A stretch of DNA of 64,000 nt from Sisyra terminalis (Eukaryota; Arthropoda; Insecta; Neuroptera; Sisyridae). Made by a program: the position numbers and the translations under genes. The DNA is taken from assembly GCA_958496175.1 (NCBI GenBank), contig OY292277.1, forward strand, positions 54,943,050 to 55,007,049, in the 5' to 3' direction. The notes under the pieces are model-generated. The model saw only the letters and a program-made list of their open reading frames with translations. It made no database searches and was not told the origin of the DNA. Each line of letters begins with the position of its first letter. Within the stretch, counting starts at the first letter, position 1. Positions 34,135 to 49,835 of this stretch are shown here, piece by piece.

Positions 34135-36618
34135 AAAAAAAAAACACAATTAAAAAATGGAATTTGAATTTTTAAAATAAAATCAAAATATAAAAATAAA
34201 CATTCAGAAATAAAACATTTGATAAAAATACATATATCCAATAGAAATACAAGTAAATCTAAGAATTGTTTCCCCAAAAAAATAATACAATAAAAATTGA
34301 AATAACTAGAAGAGAACATAAGATTGGTCTCATGTCACAGGTAGGTGTTTCAATCGAATAAAAAAAATATGATAACGTATTGATATCTCTGATATAGGCT
34401 GTCAGGGTAAGGGATGTTAGATATTATTTAGACTAAATAGGGTCTTAATTATCTAAATCCACAGCATGGGCTGTAGATTTGATTTAATTTTTACAAATTG
34501 TATGATTAGTGTATATTTGGTTTCAAATATTCAATCGTTTCACAATTCTACAACGACAAATGTATTTAGAACTTAATAGTGTAGAGTAGCAGTAATTTAT
34601 AATATAATCCTTCGATGGAATAATAAAGTCAGCAATCAATCGGTAGCATCTTAATGTATTGATAGTAAATTTCACTCCATGGCTCTCAGCGATAGTTCAG
34701 TTCAAAATTCATGTCAATTGAGGAACTCTTAATTATTTGAGATTGATTCCATTCATCATTATGATCATTAATATTGCTATTTCCAAAGATCTTATTGATT
34801 ATTACATATTATGTGTTCCATACATATCCACTCTCCATCCTCATTGAACAGAAATGCACCAAATCTGAAAGAAACTGGTTTTATAATGTTACCAAATCGA
34901 AATTTAGATTTGAAGGAAATATTGGTATTCCAGAGATATGATTACACAATCATCTTCTTTAAAAGTTTAGTACAAATATCTGAAAATTCCTATGAAAGTC
35001 GTAACTGTTGAAAAATTGCCAAAATAAACACATCTCTTACTATCATATTTGAATACCCTATTGTTATTCCATGTTAAATTTATTGACTCTAAAAACTGAT
35101 TGTTGTAACGTTCCCATTAATTCCAATCTATTGTTGTGTTCTTTAAAACTTGCTAACTGCCCTATACTCTAATACAAAGTAATCAGATAATTTGAAAACA
35201 GGAAAAATAATAGTCCAAATAGAACATGCATATCTAACCTGTGCAATTCGTCAACCCATTTTCTGCTATAATTTGTCGATAAAAGTTGAATATAACAATG
35301 TCCAGTATTCCACAAATACACAAACTATATTTAAACATAATAGTTGGTAATTTTTATAATAAAAAACTTACTATGTACCACTAAAATAAATACATGAAGT
35401 TACTTAAGTAAAAACGAGTCAAAATCACCAATATGTCTGCTGTTGAAAACAATTCTTTTTTTGTTTTCAAACAACAATTGTTACATATATGATTTAATTA
35501 TTTTTTTCAAATACGAATTAACAAAAAACTTGGCGAAAATCAAATGTTCAATTAATAAAATGAATTTTAAAACACAATTTTTCTATTTCTATAAGAAAAA
35601 TTTAAAGAAAAACGAGTTTTTCAGTAAAAAAATTGTTTGTTGAAAAAAGTCGGTAATGTAGTTACCAGAATTTCATAAGAAGCTGATTCAAATATTCCTA
35701 TTGTGATATATTCCTATTGACTTGGGTTACATAATTTGATTGAAACTATAACTATTATTAAATCTATATGGATACTGTAAGTTTTATAGTAACTGTAAAT
35801 AAATTTAAAATTAATTTTCCCCTAGCCTATAATAGAACGCGTATGCCTATCGTATAACTTTCACGAAATACTATCGTCTTCCTATATACAATATCCATGA
35901 TTAATGATGTTTTACTTATGTGAAAAAAACGATAAACTATGGTTGAGTTGAGTTTGAATAATACCTATGCTTTGCAAATGTACTGCTTTAGAGCAGTTTT
36001 TGGTGTCGAATGCATATCTTTCACACCAGTCCAAAAATCTTCAAATGAAATCTCCATTCGCGGAAAGAATCAAGGAACACTAAAAGAAAAAAATAACATT
36101 TGAGATTGATTGCATGAATTCAATCTTATAAGCCTTATGAAGAAACGATCAACTAATAATGTTTATAGATAAAATAATAAAAATATATTATAACAAGAAG
36201 CTAGAATTTATAGCAGAAAAGAGGACAGTTGAAATTGTAATAAAATATTTAGTCATAAAAATTTTAAATTTTTAATCATATTATGCCGCATTAATCTTTT
36301 TTCCGTCTAGCATATATTAGGTACATTTTACCGAACTGTTCAGATAAACACAGATGAACTAATAATTTTTCACGATTAATTCTTTGTAACATAAACTACA
36401 TACAATAATAAAATTATCCATATCAACCAGTAGGTACCTACTAATGTAAATTAGTAAATAATTTCAACTTACATACTTGAATATTGTCTCCTTATTGTTA
36501 ATGAAATGACTTTCTAAGTACTACTGAATGCACTTTTTCTGATTTTTCCTGTAGATACTACTGCGGTGTTGCATGTAACTGGTTACTTAAACGGTGTCCA
36601 ACGTTATTCTGACATTCA

Positions 36619-37838
36619 TTAGAATTCATTACTTCGGTCTATACCTTCGACCAATAGTTGAGTTCTAATTTTCTGAATCCATGTACCTATCCTGTATTCC
36701 AAGATTCGTTCGAAAAGCGTTTTCACTACAGGCCATTTTTTTGTGGATGTACACCAAAACTTAGCATTTATACGTAAAGAGTTTTTGTCTTTCATTTCCA
36801 ACTAACTAAAACAAATATTTTTTTAATATTGTAATCTACTGTTACTATGTTCCAAAGGTTTTCATACTTACTTACCACAAACAAAAGCTGATTGCCTTTA
36901 GACATCTATCATTTAACTTTGATGCAGTTGCCTCCAGGGGACTTGAAGTGAAGTAAAACTTGAAGTAATCTCACAAAATCTTGGTCAATTTTTTACATCT
37001 TACTGTCGTAGGTAGTAGTAGTATCATTAATTTCATCTTAGGACTCCAAAAAAAAGGCGAGGACAGCAACGTGCAAAAGCAAGAACCGAAGAAGGTTGGT
37101 CGTATGAAAGCTGGTCCAGTTTTAATCGTAACGAATTCGGTTTGTTGTCCAATAGATACAGCAGTTTCTTGATGGCATCGCATGCATGGCCGTTTCCAAG
37201 GAACTCGAATTGGGGAAAAACTTGGGAACATTGTTCACTATCCTCCTGCATTTCCGCATTATTACTTTCGACCCATGTCTTGGATTAGTACTTGAGGATA
37301 GTAGTTTGTAGAACTTCGTTGGTACCAAATCTTCATCATCTGATCCGTGCAGTAATATGAACCTGGTAACTAAACAAAGAGTCAATATTCCTGATTCCAG
37401 TACGGTACCTACCTACTACCAAATGGTTCCATTATTGAAATTATTGGAATTATTTAAAATAACTTTTCAATGTTGACGTCAAACATAAGGGGCAATATTT
37501 CATAAACCCTACGATTAAGTCAATAAAACATACATTGATATTGTTCGAATATCTAATATATTAAGTTTAATAACTATACCACATGCAAAACCAATAAGTA
37601 GCACTTATTTGTGTTCCATTGTTACCTATTTTGGGAAATTTCAATACCAATTTCGGAAATATAATAATGCAATCGATTAAATCTAATCAAACAATGACAA
37701 TTAACAACAAAATTTTAAGGGAACAATTAAGAGAAAATTACTTTTTACTTATGCATGAAAAACCAACCTCAATACAGTACAGTGCAATTTTTATCGATCG
37801 ACAATTTGAAAAATTTACGTACAGTTTTCCATTTTCAT
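36619..37838 (-). pseudogene. Block C split gene, copy 2
   Basis: Same as copy 1 at an offset of 15708, with no differences noticed in the exon-like parts. Confidence 0.5.
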
Positions 37839-38881
37839 ATTCTAATGGATGCACCAAACACTCAACTATCATTATGCATATTAATTTCTTTATAAATTGG
37901 GAAATTTAATTAATAATGCACAAAATTCATTGCAACTTGGTCGACCAAAACAACAGGTGATTTATAGTTGTTTATGTTCATTATAAGTACGCATGTCAAA
38001 CTCAAAAGTGTGGTTATTTTCAAATTTTCATTTTTGCTAAAGGAAGTGATTTGAGTTTAATAATTAAAGAATAACGTTATTTTATTACAACGAACGTTGG
38101 TTTAATTTAATATTTCTTATTATTTTATGGAACGAATTACACTTAGTAATGTATAGAATAGAGTTACTGGATAGATATAAAGTAATAAAGTCAACTTTTA
38201 TTTTCTAACGTGTGTAGATGATATCGTACGTATGTATGCGTATTAATAGTAAAATAAGTAGATGAGATCGATGAGATGCAAGTATGAGAGAGAAATGAAT
38301 AGTATCATAAACCTTTCCAACATTTACCTCCCAACATTCCCCTTATTCCCGACGACTCCTTGAATAATTCTAACGGTAAAAATAAAAGATTATCATTGCA
38401 CAACGAATTGTCAGTTTTCTCTTACAAAAATAATATTATTTACAATCCCATGTAAGTATTAGTTTATTTTACAATTATTGCAATTTTCAAAATAGTTATT
38501 GATCGTAGAAATAGTTGCAATTGCTGCATTCATTTGGTGAATCGTATTTGAACATTGGAGATTCCTTCCCATGTGTTGTTTCTAAGCCAAAAAGTTTTTA
38601 GGTTCAATTAAAGGCGATTTCCGATCTATTAGGTTGATTTAGAAGAAATGAGAAGTAAGTTTTGTAGGTATGTAGTTGGTTTACTAGCTTAAAAGTTTTT
38701 TTTAATGAACCACTACTAATTAATCATAGGAATGTAGGTATATTTAGTTGTTGTTGTTGTTGTTTTAAGATTCACTTGAAACATGGACATGAAAAAGAGT
38801 AAATGAATTGGAAGATTGGAAATATATGGTACCTATCCACCTAGATACCAGCTCATGGACTGCGTAAAGTTGAGGGAATAT

Positions 38882-41385
38882 ATGAATTTTAGATAATATT
38901 CGATGCATTAAAACCAAATATGTAATTAGAATTTTGATTAAACATCAACTTGTCGAGTAATTAGCGTTTTTAGGCCACTTTCATAAGCCTACATACGGCT
39001 TTCATTGTTTGAATTTTGAGAACTTTTGCGAACCGATATTACCGCTGCCTGACAACAAAACGCTGAACTATTTTGGAAGCCACGCCCACTTGTATGTAGA
39101 ACTGGTTTGTGTCTTGGATAAGTGCTAGATACAAACCAAAGTGGGCGTGGCTTTCAAAATAGTTCAGCGTTTTGTCGTCAGGTTTGAAGAAGGGGGTCTG
39201 TCATTATCGTCATTTAAGGTCAAACATTTCAGACATTTAAGGATGATTTTCTTTATGCCATGTAATGATTGGGATATCAAATGAAAGCTAATTAATTACT
39301 CTATTGATTTATATAAAAAAACAGCCAATATGTCTAAACGATGACATTGAAATTTGATTTTCCGTCAGCGACTACTTCCCTTTCTGACATTTAAGGGTGG
39401 TTTGCCCCCCTTAATATATTGAACCCGATTATGATTGGGATATCTATTGAAAGATAATGAATTACTCTATCGATTGACATCAAAAAAATTACCAATATCT
39501 CCAAGCAAGTACTTAGAAAACTGATTTTCCTAAATCGACTTTCAACCTTTATAAAATGTTACTTAAATCATGTGATTTCGCGTCAAAAGTAATTAAAAAC
39601 ATTACACTTATATAAAATCGATGGTTTACAGCTAAATTAGACACTTAAATGTTGATTAAAGGTCTACTTTTCGAGAAATAAGCGTCTAAAGGGGGTCTGT
39701 CATTATCTTCATTTAGAGCCAAAAATATCTTTATTTCTTCTCTCCTATCGCTATCAATCGATCGATTATTAGTAAATTATACAAAATATAACATTTCTTC
39801 CACTCGAACATCATTTAAAATTGTATTTTCAACCAATTTGATTTGCATGTTTAGCGGATGTCAAAGTTGTTTATGTTTCGCTCTATAGGCAACCCGGTGA
39901 GCATCAAAAAAACAAAATTCGACGATTTGCCCTTTTTGAACATGCCAATATTCAGTACTCTAACTCAAATTTCGGACATTTCAGGATGATTTTCTGTATG
40001 CCATGTAATGATTGGGATATCAAATGAAAGCTAATTGATTACTCTATTGATTTATCAAAAAAAACAACCAATATATCCATACAATTACTTTAAAAATTGA
40101 TTTTCCCTAGGCGACTACTACCCTTTCAGACATTAAAAGGTGCTTTGCCCCTCTTTTTTCATTGAATTCGATTATGACTGGCATATCAATGGAAAGCTAA
40201 TGAGTTACTCTATCGAATAATATCAAAAAATTACCAATATCTCCAAACAATTACTTTGAAAATGGATTTTTCCTTATCGACTCTTTAGGCCCATTTAAAT
40301 GCTAATTTCTCGAAAAGTAGACCTTTAATCAACATTTAAGTGTCAAATTTAGCTGTAAACCATCGATTTTATATAAGTGTAATGTTTTTAATTACTTTTT
40401 ACGCGAAATCACATGATTTAAGTAACATTTTATAAAGGTTGAAAGTCGATTTAGGAAAATCAGTTTTCTAAGTAATTGCTTGGAGATATTGGTAATTTTT
40501 TGATGTCAATCGATAGAGTAATTCATTATCTTTCAATAGATATCCCAATCATAATCGAATTCAATATATTAAGGGGGGCAAACCACCCTTAAATGTTAGA
40601 AAGGGATGTAGTTGCTGACGGAAAAGCAAATTTCAATGTCATCGTTTAGACATATTGGTTGTTTTTTTTGATAAATCAATAGAGTAATCAATTAGCTTTC
40701 ATTTGGTATCCCAATCATTACATGACATAAAGAAAATCATCCTTAAATGTCTGAAATTTGAGTTAGAGTACTGAATATTGGCATGTTCAAAAAGGGCAAA
40801 TCGTCGAATTTTGTTTTTTTGATGCTCACCGGGTTGCCTATAGAGCGAAACATAAACAACTTTGACATCCGCTAAACATGCAAATCAAATTGGTTGAAAA
40901 TACAATTTTAAATGATGTTCGAGTGGAAAAAATGTTATATTTTGTATCATTTACTAATAATCGATCGGTTTATAACGATAGAAGGGAAGAAATAAAGATA
41001 TTTTTGATCCTAAATGATGATAATGACATACCCCTTCAAACCTGACAACAAAACGCTGAACTATTTTGAAAGCCACGCCCACTTTGCCACTATGTAGAAC
41101 CGGTTTGGATCTTGGATAATTGTAATTAGTGGACATTAAATTAATGAAAATACCATTTAAAACGATCGATTCATGCTTAAATTGTGTTAACTTGCATCGA
41201 TAAGCTTCACTTTATCGATTTAAATCGATATTACAATCGTAAAGTAATGCTCCGAGTGAAATGGAGTTCCTTAACCTCTTATTTTAGCATACAAACAAAA
41301 CGCTAATTTCTCGAAAAGTGAACGTTTAATTGAAATTCTAAGTTCATTTTCGGTTTTAATGCATCGGATATTATCTAAAAATCAT
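38882..41385. mobile_element. Foldback-type element, copy 3
   Basis: Same structure. The left arm is also converted toward the right arm at 39525-39620 and at about 39825-39850 (CAACCAATTTGATTTGCATG), but the stretch between (about 39760-39810) keeps the copy-1 form. Confidence 0.75.
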
Positions 41386-41531
41386 ACATTTACTTAATTT
41401 ACATTGGCAAGTATTGATTTTTATCTGCGGGTGTTTGCTCGTATGTATATCAACATGGGCAGTTTTAAAAATTGTTGTTTGTAACTTTGAACTAAACAAA
41501 TAAATAGACAAATATAACAAAATATGAATAA

Positions 41532-42161
41532 TTTATTTAAATAATTCAACAAGTTGTATGGATCCAGTAGTAGATATCGGTAGATCTCCCGTTCTCAATA
41601 AAGTTCATTAGATGGGCTTATTGGTAGTCATTTTTCCGGTGGTTGTTGTTGTTCTTGTTGGTTTTGGCACTAGTGTTGCTTGCTTCTTCATTCAATATAA
41701 ATATCTAGTAGATATAAATATTTCTTGCTTTGCTCCTCCTTATTTCTTTATTGCCTTTATTTGATTCTTGAGCCAGACACCTTGCTTATTATATATAGCT
41801 ATTCGGAGAATAAATTCTTGATGACTTTGCTTATGATGATTCTGCAACGTTCGCTTAACTATTATTTACTTCCACTTTTGCGGAAAGGGGCGCTTCAAAT
41901 CCAATAAATCACCTGAAAAATAAAATTACATGAATAAGAAAAGAACATTCTCTTCTTCGTAATCTTTAACATGGTTTCCAATAGATAGATATATTGATGG
42001 AGATAAATTGGAGATCAGAATCTGCTGGACGGTCCTTTTTCAGCGATTAGGTATTTGCCGTGCTGCGGACGCGAACTCTTGTCCACGAGCTGTTCCAGCA
42101 GGTCGATGATTGCCTACGTTTCCTTTTCCCCTCTGGCCCCTGTGCTGTTTTTCCTTCTGTT
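41532..42161 (-). pseudogene. Degenerate multi-exon coding fragment, copy 3
   Basis: The same block at an offset of 15708 from copy 2, essentially unchanged. Confidence 0.4.
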
Positions 42162-43253
42162 CCTGTGCTAGATATAGTGACGTGGGATTAGGAATGTCCG
42201 AATACTCAATAATTCCTCCATTCTACGTTAGCAAATAGAGTGTCAGGGGACAATTATGGATATAATTGTGATTGATAACAACAAATTATTTTGACATTAA
42301 AGATAAACTTTATGGCAACGAAACATATTTGAAGAAAACTTAAGCCATTAACAAAGAAATTCAAAGATAGATTGATTTTTTGACACACAGAAATTTTTCA
42401 AAGTAGTCTTGAGAAGATCTTCAAAAGGAGGCAAAATGCTGTGCTAACTAACTGCTGCAATAAATTAATTTCTTTTCCTGATTCTTATACTCAAGGTTTA
42501 TAAATTATTGCACAGGTTGCCCCATTAGACAAAAAAATGACGTCTTACGAAAAATTTTGAAGTTTGAATCAGTCTAAAGATATATACGAATTTTTTTTTT
42601 TTTTTTACGGAATCTCTCCAATTTGGATATTATAACAGTAATAATTTCCTTCCGTATGTTATTAGTGATAAGTCCACAAATACACGGAGGCATGATGGAA
42701 AGTCTAAGCTTTGAACTTGTGCGTCTGCAATTGCATATCTCTTCTTATTTAGAAAGAAAAACGGACACTCCTTTTCTGAAATTTTAAAAAACTATTGATT
42801 GAATGATAAAAGTAATAAAACTCTAACGGATTACCATTCACCAAATATATTTGTTACAAAGCGAATTTAATTTAGGTAACAACTGCTTTTCTCTGCATCC
42901 ATTTTGAGACTCAAAATCTGTAAAAATAAAATCATATTATTATTTGAATTTGAGTACAATTATTTCACTCAAGAAGACTGTTTTAATGTTATTGTAAAAT
43001 TATTGTAGGAGACATGTAAACTTTTAAAATGGTAGGTAAATAGTAAAGCTCTACATACTTGTTGTATTTTGATTATAAAACTATTACATGAATATTCCAC
43101 AATCACCACACTGCATTCATTCCAGATTTGGTTGTTTTCAGGTAAACTCCAAGTCCTATTGACCCCCGAAATTGTGGGTTTGGAGGAGAATAATGCTGCG
43201 AATCCCATGGACAATTACACCACATTATAGGATTTCTGTATCCGAAAGTCATT

Positions 43254-44292
43254 CCTGGATTCGTTCAAAAAGCGTGGATTCATTAAAGCCATTTTTTGTG
43301 GATGTACACCAAAACTTAACTTTTATATGTAAAGAGGGTCTCTCTTTCACTTCCATCTAAAATAAAAGTTTTTAATTTAATCTGGGTATTAGGTACCTTG
43401 ATACTTTGATCCAAAGATTTACATACTTACCACAAAAGTTTATTGTCTTTATTTAACTCTCATTTAACTTTTACGCAATTGTCTACAAAGGATTTGAAGT
43501 TGAGTAAAAATTGAAGTAATTTCACAAAATCTTCGTAAGTTTTATTACATCTTATTGTCGGACTATTAATTTCATCTTATGACTCCAAAAAAAAGGCGAA
43601 GACTGCAACGTGCAAAAGTAAGAGCCGAAGAGGAACTCGAATTGGGGAAAAACTTGGGATTATTGTTCTCTATCCTCACACATATCACATCTCATTTCCG
43701 CATTATTACTTTCAACCCATGTGTTCGATTAGTACTTGAGGATAGTAGTTTGTAGAAGCCAGAACCAAGTAGAGCTTCGTTGGTACTAATTCTTGTCAAA
43801 TCTTCATCATCTGATCCGTGCAGTAATATGGACCTGGTAACTGAACAAAGAGTCAATATTCCTGATTCAAGTATGGTACTACCAAATGGTTCCAACAAAT
43901 CCCGAGGGAATTAATTGAAATAACTTTTCAAATGACGTCAAACATAAGGGGCAATACTTAATAAACCCTGAGATAGATTGCCAATAGAACACAAGACATT
44001 GTTAGAATACCTAATAATATATATTAAGTTCCTAATAACTATACAACATGCAAAAGCAACAAGTAGCATTTGTTTGTATTCCATTGATTCCTATTTTGGA
44101 AAATTTAAATATCAATTTCGGAAATATATAATAATGCAAGCGATTAAATAAGACAATTAACATAATTTTAGGGCAACAATTAAGAGAAAATTACTTTGTT
44201 CTTGTGCATGAAAAACTAACCTCATTGTAGGTACTGTGCAATTTTTATCTTTCGACAATTTGAAAAATTTACTTACAGTTTTCCATTTCCAT
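43254..44292 (-). pseudogene. Block A split gene, copy 3
   Basis: As copy 1, with the short 42-nt intron, an 8-T instead of 16-T pyrimidine tract before exon 4, three substitutions within about 50 bases in exon 4, and first-exon end AACT instead of AAAT before GTAAGT. Confidence 0.5.
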
Positions 44293-47200
44293 ATTCCAAT
44301 CGATGCACCAAATAATAGTTTTGCTATAAATTGAGAAATTTAATTAATAATGCACAAATTTCCGCTACTTTATCGCTGATTTCATTGCAACTTGGTCGAT
44401 CAAAACAACAGGTGGTCGGCAGTTGTTGTATGTGTATGTATACACATAAAAGGAGAATAATAATAATAAAGTAAGTAGAAAAGATCGATGAAATGCAAGT
44501 TAAAGAGAGAAGTGAATAGTATCACGTAAACTAACATTTCCAACATTTTCCACCCGTCCCCATATTCCTTTCGACTCCTTAATACTTCGAAAGGTAAAAA
44601 TAACGCTTTGCATTTTCCCTGTTTTTAGTTGAACATAATTTATTTTTCACCAATTAAGGGCATATCCTAAGTGGGGGGATCGTGGGGATAAATTCAAGGC
44701 ATTCAAGTTAACCAAAAAAATAATGCCAATCAGGCAGTTATTGTACTGTTCAAACGGTTCGGAATGTTCAATAAAACATGAACGACCATTGTTGTATTGA
44801 ACTGCCCCCTAGCGAAATAATATGACAATACCTTTGAATTTTAAAATATGAAATTTTTGAACCCAAAACTTGGACCATAAAAATGTAACGCCTTTAATAT
44901 TGGAATGACATTGAATTACAGCAATAAAGAAATTTAAAATTAAATAAGGGCAAGAGAGTTTATGGAGAGTGTAGGTAGCTCAGAATTCTCACAGAACACC
45001 CTAAACATATCTAAAACAAATATTATTTTTCTATCCAATTTTCCTTTTTTCCCCATCAAAGTCTGACACAATAATGAAAATTGCAAACCACAACATTATA
45101 GGTCCATAAGAAGCTAAAATGAAAAAGCTTTTTCTTTAATAAATCCAAGTTAAAATAAAAAGCGTTGAATATGGCAAAGGGTGTGGGAATTGTCATTTGA
45201 TTGTTTGCAAATGAAAAAGGCGAAACTAGAAAAATAAATAAAACCGGCTCTAGAATTTAATCGTGAAAATCATAAGGAAAAAAATTGGAATATTTAATTC
45301 ATATTCTAGCGATTTTCCTTTGACAAGTAATGTGACAGCGGTGAAAAAATTTTCATATTGCAAACCTTTTCTTTGGGCACATTCAACATAACCTTTTGTC
45401 TAACTTTTTAGATGAAAGAAAAACTGGTCAATAAAATAATGATTTCCCAACTGTAGGCATTCTGAAATGACAATTTTTAGTTCGTTATAAATAAAAATTT
45501 ACTTGAAAACCCAATGGAACCAAGAATTTCTTTCAGTGTTCAAATAGTTCAAACGAAAATGTATGGCAATTATTGTATGAAACTGGCCTCTGGTTAATGA
45601 ACTTTACAATATCTTTGAATTTGAAAATATGAAATTTTTGAACGCTTTGAAACCACGGAATATGTTAAAACTATAAAAATTAAATCCTATTATATTGGGA
45701 CCATTTGAACTCTTAAATAGCGATCTACATATAATAACTAATATCAATAATTTACTGATTATTTGGTTTCAATGTAAACCAGAAAAATCGACATTGTAAT
45801 TGAATTGGATTAAATCTAATGTGAACAATCCATTAGCAACCTGTAGGTACTGACCTCATATTCCTATCGATAATTTATTTAAAAAAAAAAAGCAATAAGA
45901 AAGTTTCTTTAATTCAATTCGGTTAGTGCAATACTTTAGTTATTCAGCGTTAAGAATTTAAAAAGCTTCCAACAAATAGTTTTACATTAAATAAAAATTA
46001 TTTAAAATAATAATTAAGAGAACATTTTTCACCGAATTCAATTAAGAAGAGCCAATGTAATCTCACCTTCATTTAAAAACTACTTGTCGTAGGTACTATC
46101 TTCTATCAATCCATACAACTTATTTTGAAAATAATTACGAGAGAGTACTTATTTGAGCCTTTAATTAAAATCCCAAACAAATTCCTAATCAAGAATCAGT
46201 TGAATTAGCCGATGCAATTGCTTTAATAACTAAGGAAATTTAATTGATTTTTCCTTTTTCAAGTTGAATTTTAATTCTATTGAATTATGTATATAGTGCA
46301 GAAGTTAACAATATCGTTTGCAGTGTAAATCTAGGAAATGTTTATGAGATATTTTTTAAAGGCTTAATAAAATCTTAAAAATGTTTTGATACTTGATAAT
46401 AAATTTAAATAAACCATTGTGACGTTATCCTGAATATTAAAATGAATTCTTTTAAGAAAAAGATGCAATGATGTTGCCTTAATAGTTTGATGAATACTTA
46501 AATTTCTATCAGTGGCTTAAATATTAAAGTATTTTTAGATATTTATCTATATGCAGCAAGTGCACAGAATGTAGTATAACATAAACAATTTGTTAAATTT
46601 GTGTGCTTATGAAAATTAAATATTTTAGCAATTAAAAAAAATGATGTCTACAATAATTTTCTTTGTTACTTATGAAATTTACAAAATCAATTTTAAAATC
46701 AACTATACCTACAAACTTTTCACACTTCATCACAATAACGACACAATAGTTTAATTATAAATCAAGTGACGGGTACAATTAATTTGTACAAACCAGTAGA
46801 AGAAATTTAAATTTCTGCCGTTGAAATCGTCGTCGATCGGCGCCACTCCAAGCCCTATATAAATGGGGAGAAAATATACATCTTTTATTTTACATTTACA
46901 CTTAGTGTAGCATATATCTATGGATATTATATCAATATTTATGCATCAATATCATTCTTCTATTATTAGCTGCGCTTGCAATATATATATGGGAATAGTT
47001 GATCTTCATAATCTCGATGACAATTGATTTGTTTTCGTTGAATAAATTAAAATCATCTAAAAAAAAAAAAAAACTTAAATTAATTTCACCACTTACTTAA
47101 CAAATATTAATTAATCCTATTTGAAGTAATGTATGATATTGTTATGCTAAATCACCTAAACGATGATAACACAGTAGGTGGTCTTACAACTGTTGTAAAT

Positions 47201-47500
47201 CCAATTGGAATGAATTTACAACGATACACCACGAGAGGTATACGGGGTGATTACGTATGAGTATTTAAAGATAAATATTCCGAATACAAAATGAATATTG
47301 TCTAGGTAAGCTATACTTATGCAATCGTTGATATTAACCAGAACCAATATAACATAGTGAATAATATCAACTTACTTGAATTATAAATGATTATCTAATC
47401 TCTGGATGCATTTCTCCTGCACAGCGTCATAGAAAGATTTTTACAATCCAAAGGTACGTTTTCCAACTGATTTCTCATAAACGCGCCATAAGTACCTACT

Positions 47501-47701
47501 TTGTGGATGTACGCCAAAATGTTTCTTTTATATTATAGATGAACTTTTTTTTCTTGTTCAACCTAAAAAAATAGTTTTAAATTTCCATTCTATTACATAG
47601 TATCATGTACCAGAAAACTTATTACCTCAAAAGCCTTTTGTCGTCAACTCTCTGCTTACTTTAAGCGTAATTATGGTTGTCTACGAGAAACTTAAATTGG
47701 A
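47501..47701 (-). pseudogene. Block B, copy 3
   Basis: Same as copy 1; intron 47625-47563. Confidence 0.45.
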
Positions 47702-48269
47702 GAAAAACTTGAGTGATAGTTTTGCACATCCACATCCACATTATTACTTTCATTCCATGGGGGGAGCAAGATAGTAAAGTTGGGAACAGAAGCGTACGAA
47801 AAAAAGGAACAAATGGGAAGAGTGAAGACATCTTGAGATGTAAACTTCTGTTAATTCTTCTTCGCCATAATGAGTTCAGTTATCTGTATATTATTCTAAT
47901 CCCCGTAGATGAACGAATAGTAAATTCTGACTTCCAATAAGCCTTAGGAGTCGACGTAGGTACTTCCAAATATCTCTAAGAAATTATAAGAAATGACAAT
48001 TTTTAATTTTACCGAAATTTATTAAAACTTATCGTTTACCTGTTTATACAATATTAACAATGCTGCTTTACATTGACCAAAAACGTAGCAAGAAAAAATC
48101 CACGGGAAATTAAAAAATATGCAAACATATTAAACTGGGTACCTAGTTCCTATAAAGTCAGAGCATTGTCAGATATTGTGAGTTGAAACTTATTTACATT
48201 TATTATCATACCTATTAGTTTATGTCATTGCCATCAAGTTCATCATTAATTTGAGAACACTGAAACTGC

Positions 48270-49835
48270 GTACTTACACCAAACTGTCTAAGAAGTTGGC
48301 TTTTTCTTTTCGGATACCACCAGGTTGATTTCCCCCTCTCTTTGCATTTATTCTCCGTATTACTCCGTACGTTTTAATTAGCTTCACAAAATAATCAAAT
48401 AGTTGGTAAGACGTTTTCTAAATGACTCCACAAATCTGCACAGAAAAAGTACTTAATTTAGAATTATTATTAAATTTTGTTATAAAATATTAATCGAAGA
48501 TCCCAATGACATATTTTACGGTTCAACGATAACTGCTTCCTTCAATTCCTAGATACATTGAATCTGCACAGAAAAAAGAATCATTAATTTCTATATTTAA
48601 AACTTAAACTAAATTTTCTAAAGCTAAGCTTATAAAACTAATGATCTATCTACGTATATATATATATATATATATAAGTTATTAACGAAAAAGATCTCAC
48701 ATAATATAATATAAACCCCAAATATAAAAATAATTTCATGTAGGTATTAGTATAAAATAATTTCAAGATAGAGAATACGTTTTTAGAGTACTAGATAAGA
48801 GAAATAGGCTTTTAAGGGTAGGTAGGGCAGAGGTTTTGAATCTATAAAGTGAACATTTCGTGTTCGTATTATCGTTTTATAAATTTAATGATTGCAAAGG
48901 ACTGAACGACGTGGGTCGCAGTTTTGAATCGACTATTTATCAATTGTAAGTTCAGCTATTGCACAAATGCATATATCTAAGCCAATATATAATATTAAAT
49001 TTAGTATAATGTTACAAGTTGTTAATGTTATAAAACAACTTATAAAAATTGAAACCCAAACAAGAGGTATTAAATGTTTCTATCTAAATAATACCTAAGC
49101 CTAGTTTCAATTGATTTAAAGTAGTATTAGTTTCCCGTGAAATATTGGGGTCAAAAGAATAATAGAGATAAAGTATAACTAAGCTATAGATAGGATTTGA
49201 TAACGATGACTGGTATTAGGTAATAATAAGAAGCTTGATGGCTTGAATGGCTGAAGAAGAAGGAATTTCAATAGTTTCGTCATGTCTTGAATTGCTCATC
49301 TAATCAATTCTTCCGACTGCAATCATTCCAAGAGAATATCTGCAAAGAAAATAAAATTTAATTAAAGCAAAAAAATAAGGTTTTTAAATTCTTCATTTCT
49401 TGAGGGCCAACGTGCTAACACATCTCTTTGAATTCTTTCACATTGACAATCCATCGAATCTGCACAGACAAAACAACATTTAATCTCTTCAAATCAGTTG
49501 AATATAAAAACTTAAAATTAATAAAAAACTACGTAAAGACAATAACAATAAAGCTAAGATAATATTATAACTGAACTATTTTGGATAGGTAGGCGGCGCT
49601 AAGCTAACAATATAAGAATTCCCATTGTTCTATTATTTTTTTTTAAAACATTCAAGGGGGAGAGGGTGGTTGTTTTGAATTAATTTTCATAACTTGGCGA
49701 TTGGTATAGAGGTCGGCTCCATTATCAATTGTTCCGCAAAAATCTGTAACAGAAAAAAATAATCAAAAACTAAAGACAATTTGGTTTCGTTTCTTCATTT
49801 CTTCAGATTTTCCCGTGACCATTGCATCTGCACAG
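48270..49835 (-). pseudogene. Series of small exon-like cassettes, copy 3
   Basis: The same cassettes as copy 1. Copy 4's set lies beyond the window end. Confidence 0.4.

Larger units (their letters stand above)
23174..38881 (+). repeat. Tandem array unit, copy 2 (about 15.71 kb)
   Basis: The period from copy 1 is 15763 bases and to copy 3 is 15708. Distinctive features: foldback arm partly rewritten to match the opposite arm, 16-A tract as in copy 1, short forms of the indels at copy-1 positions 12416, 13300 and 16300 as in copy 3, an AACAC insertion near 32222 as in copy 4, and a broken TA microsatellite at 32959-32975. Confidence 0.95.
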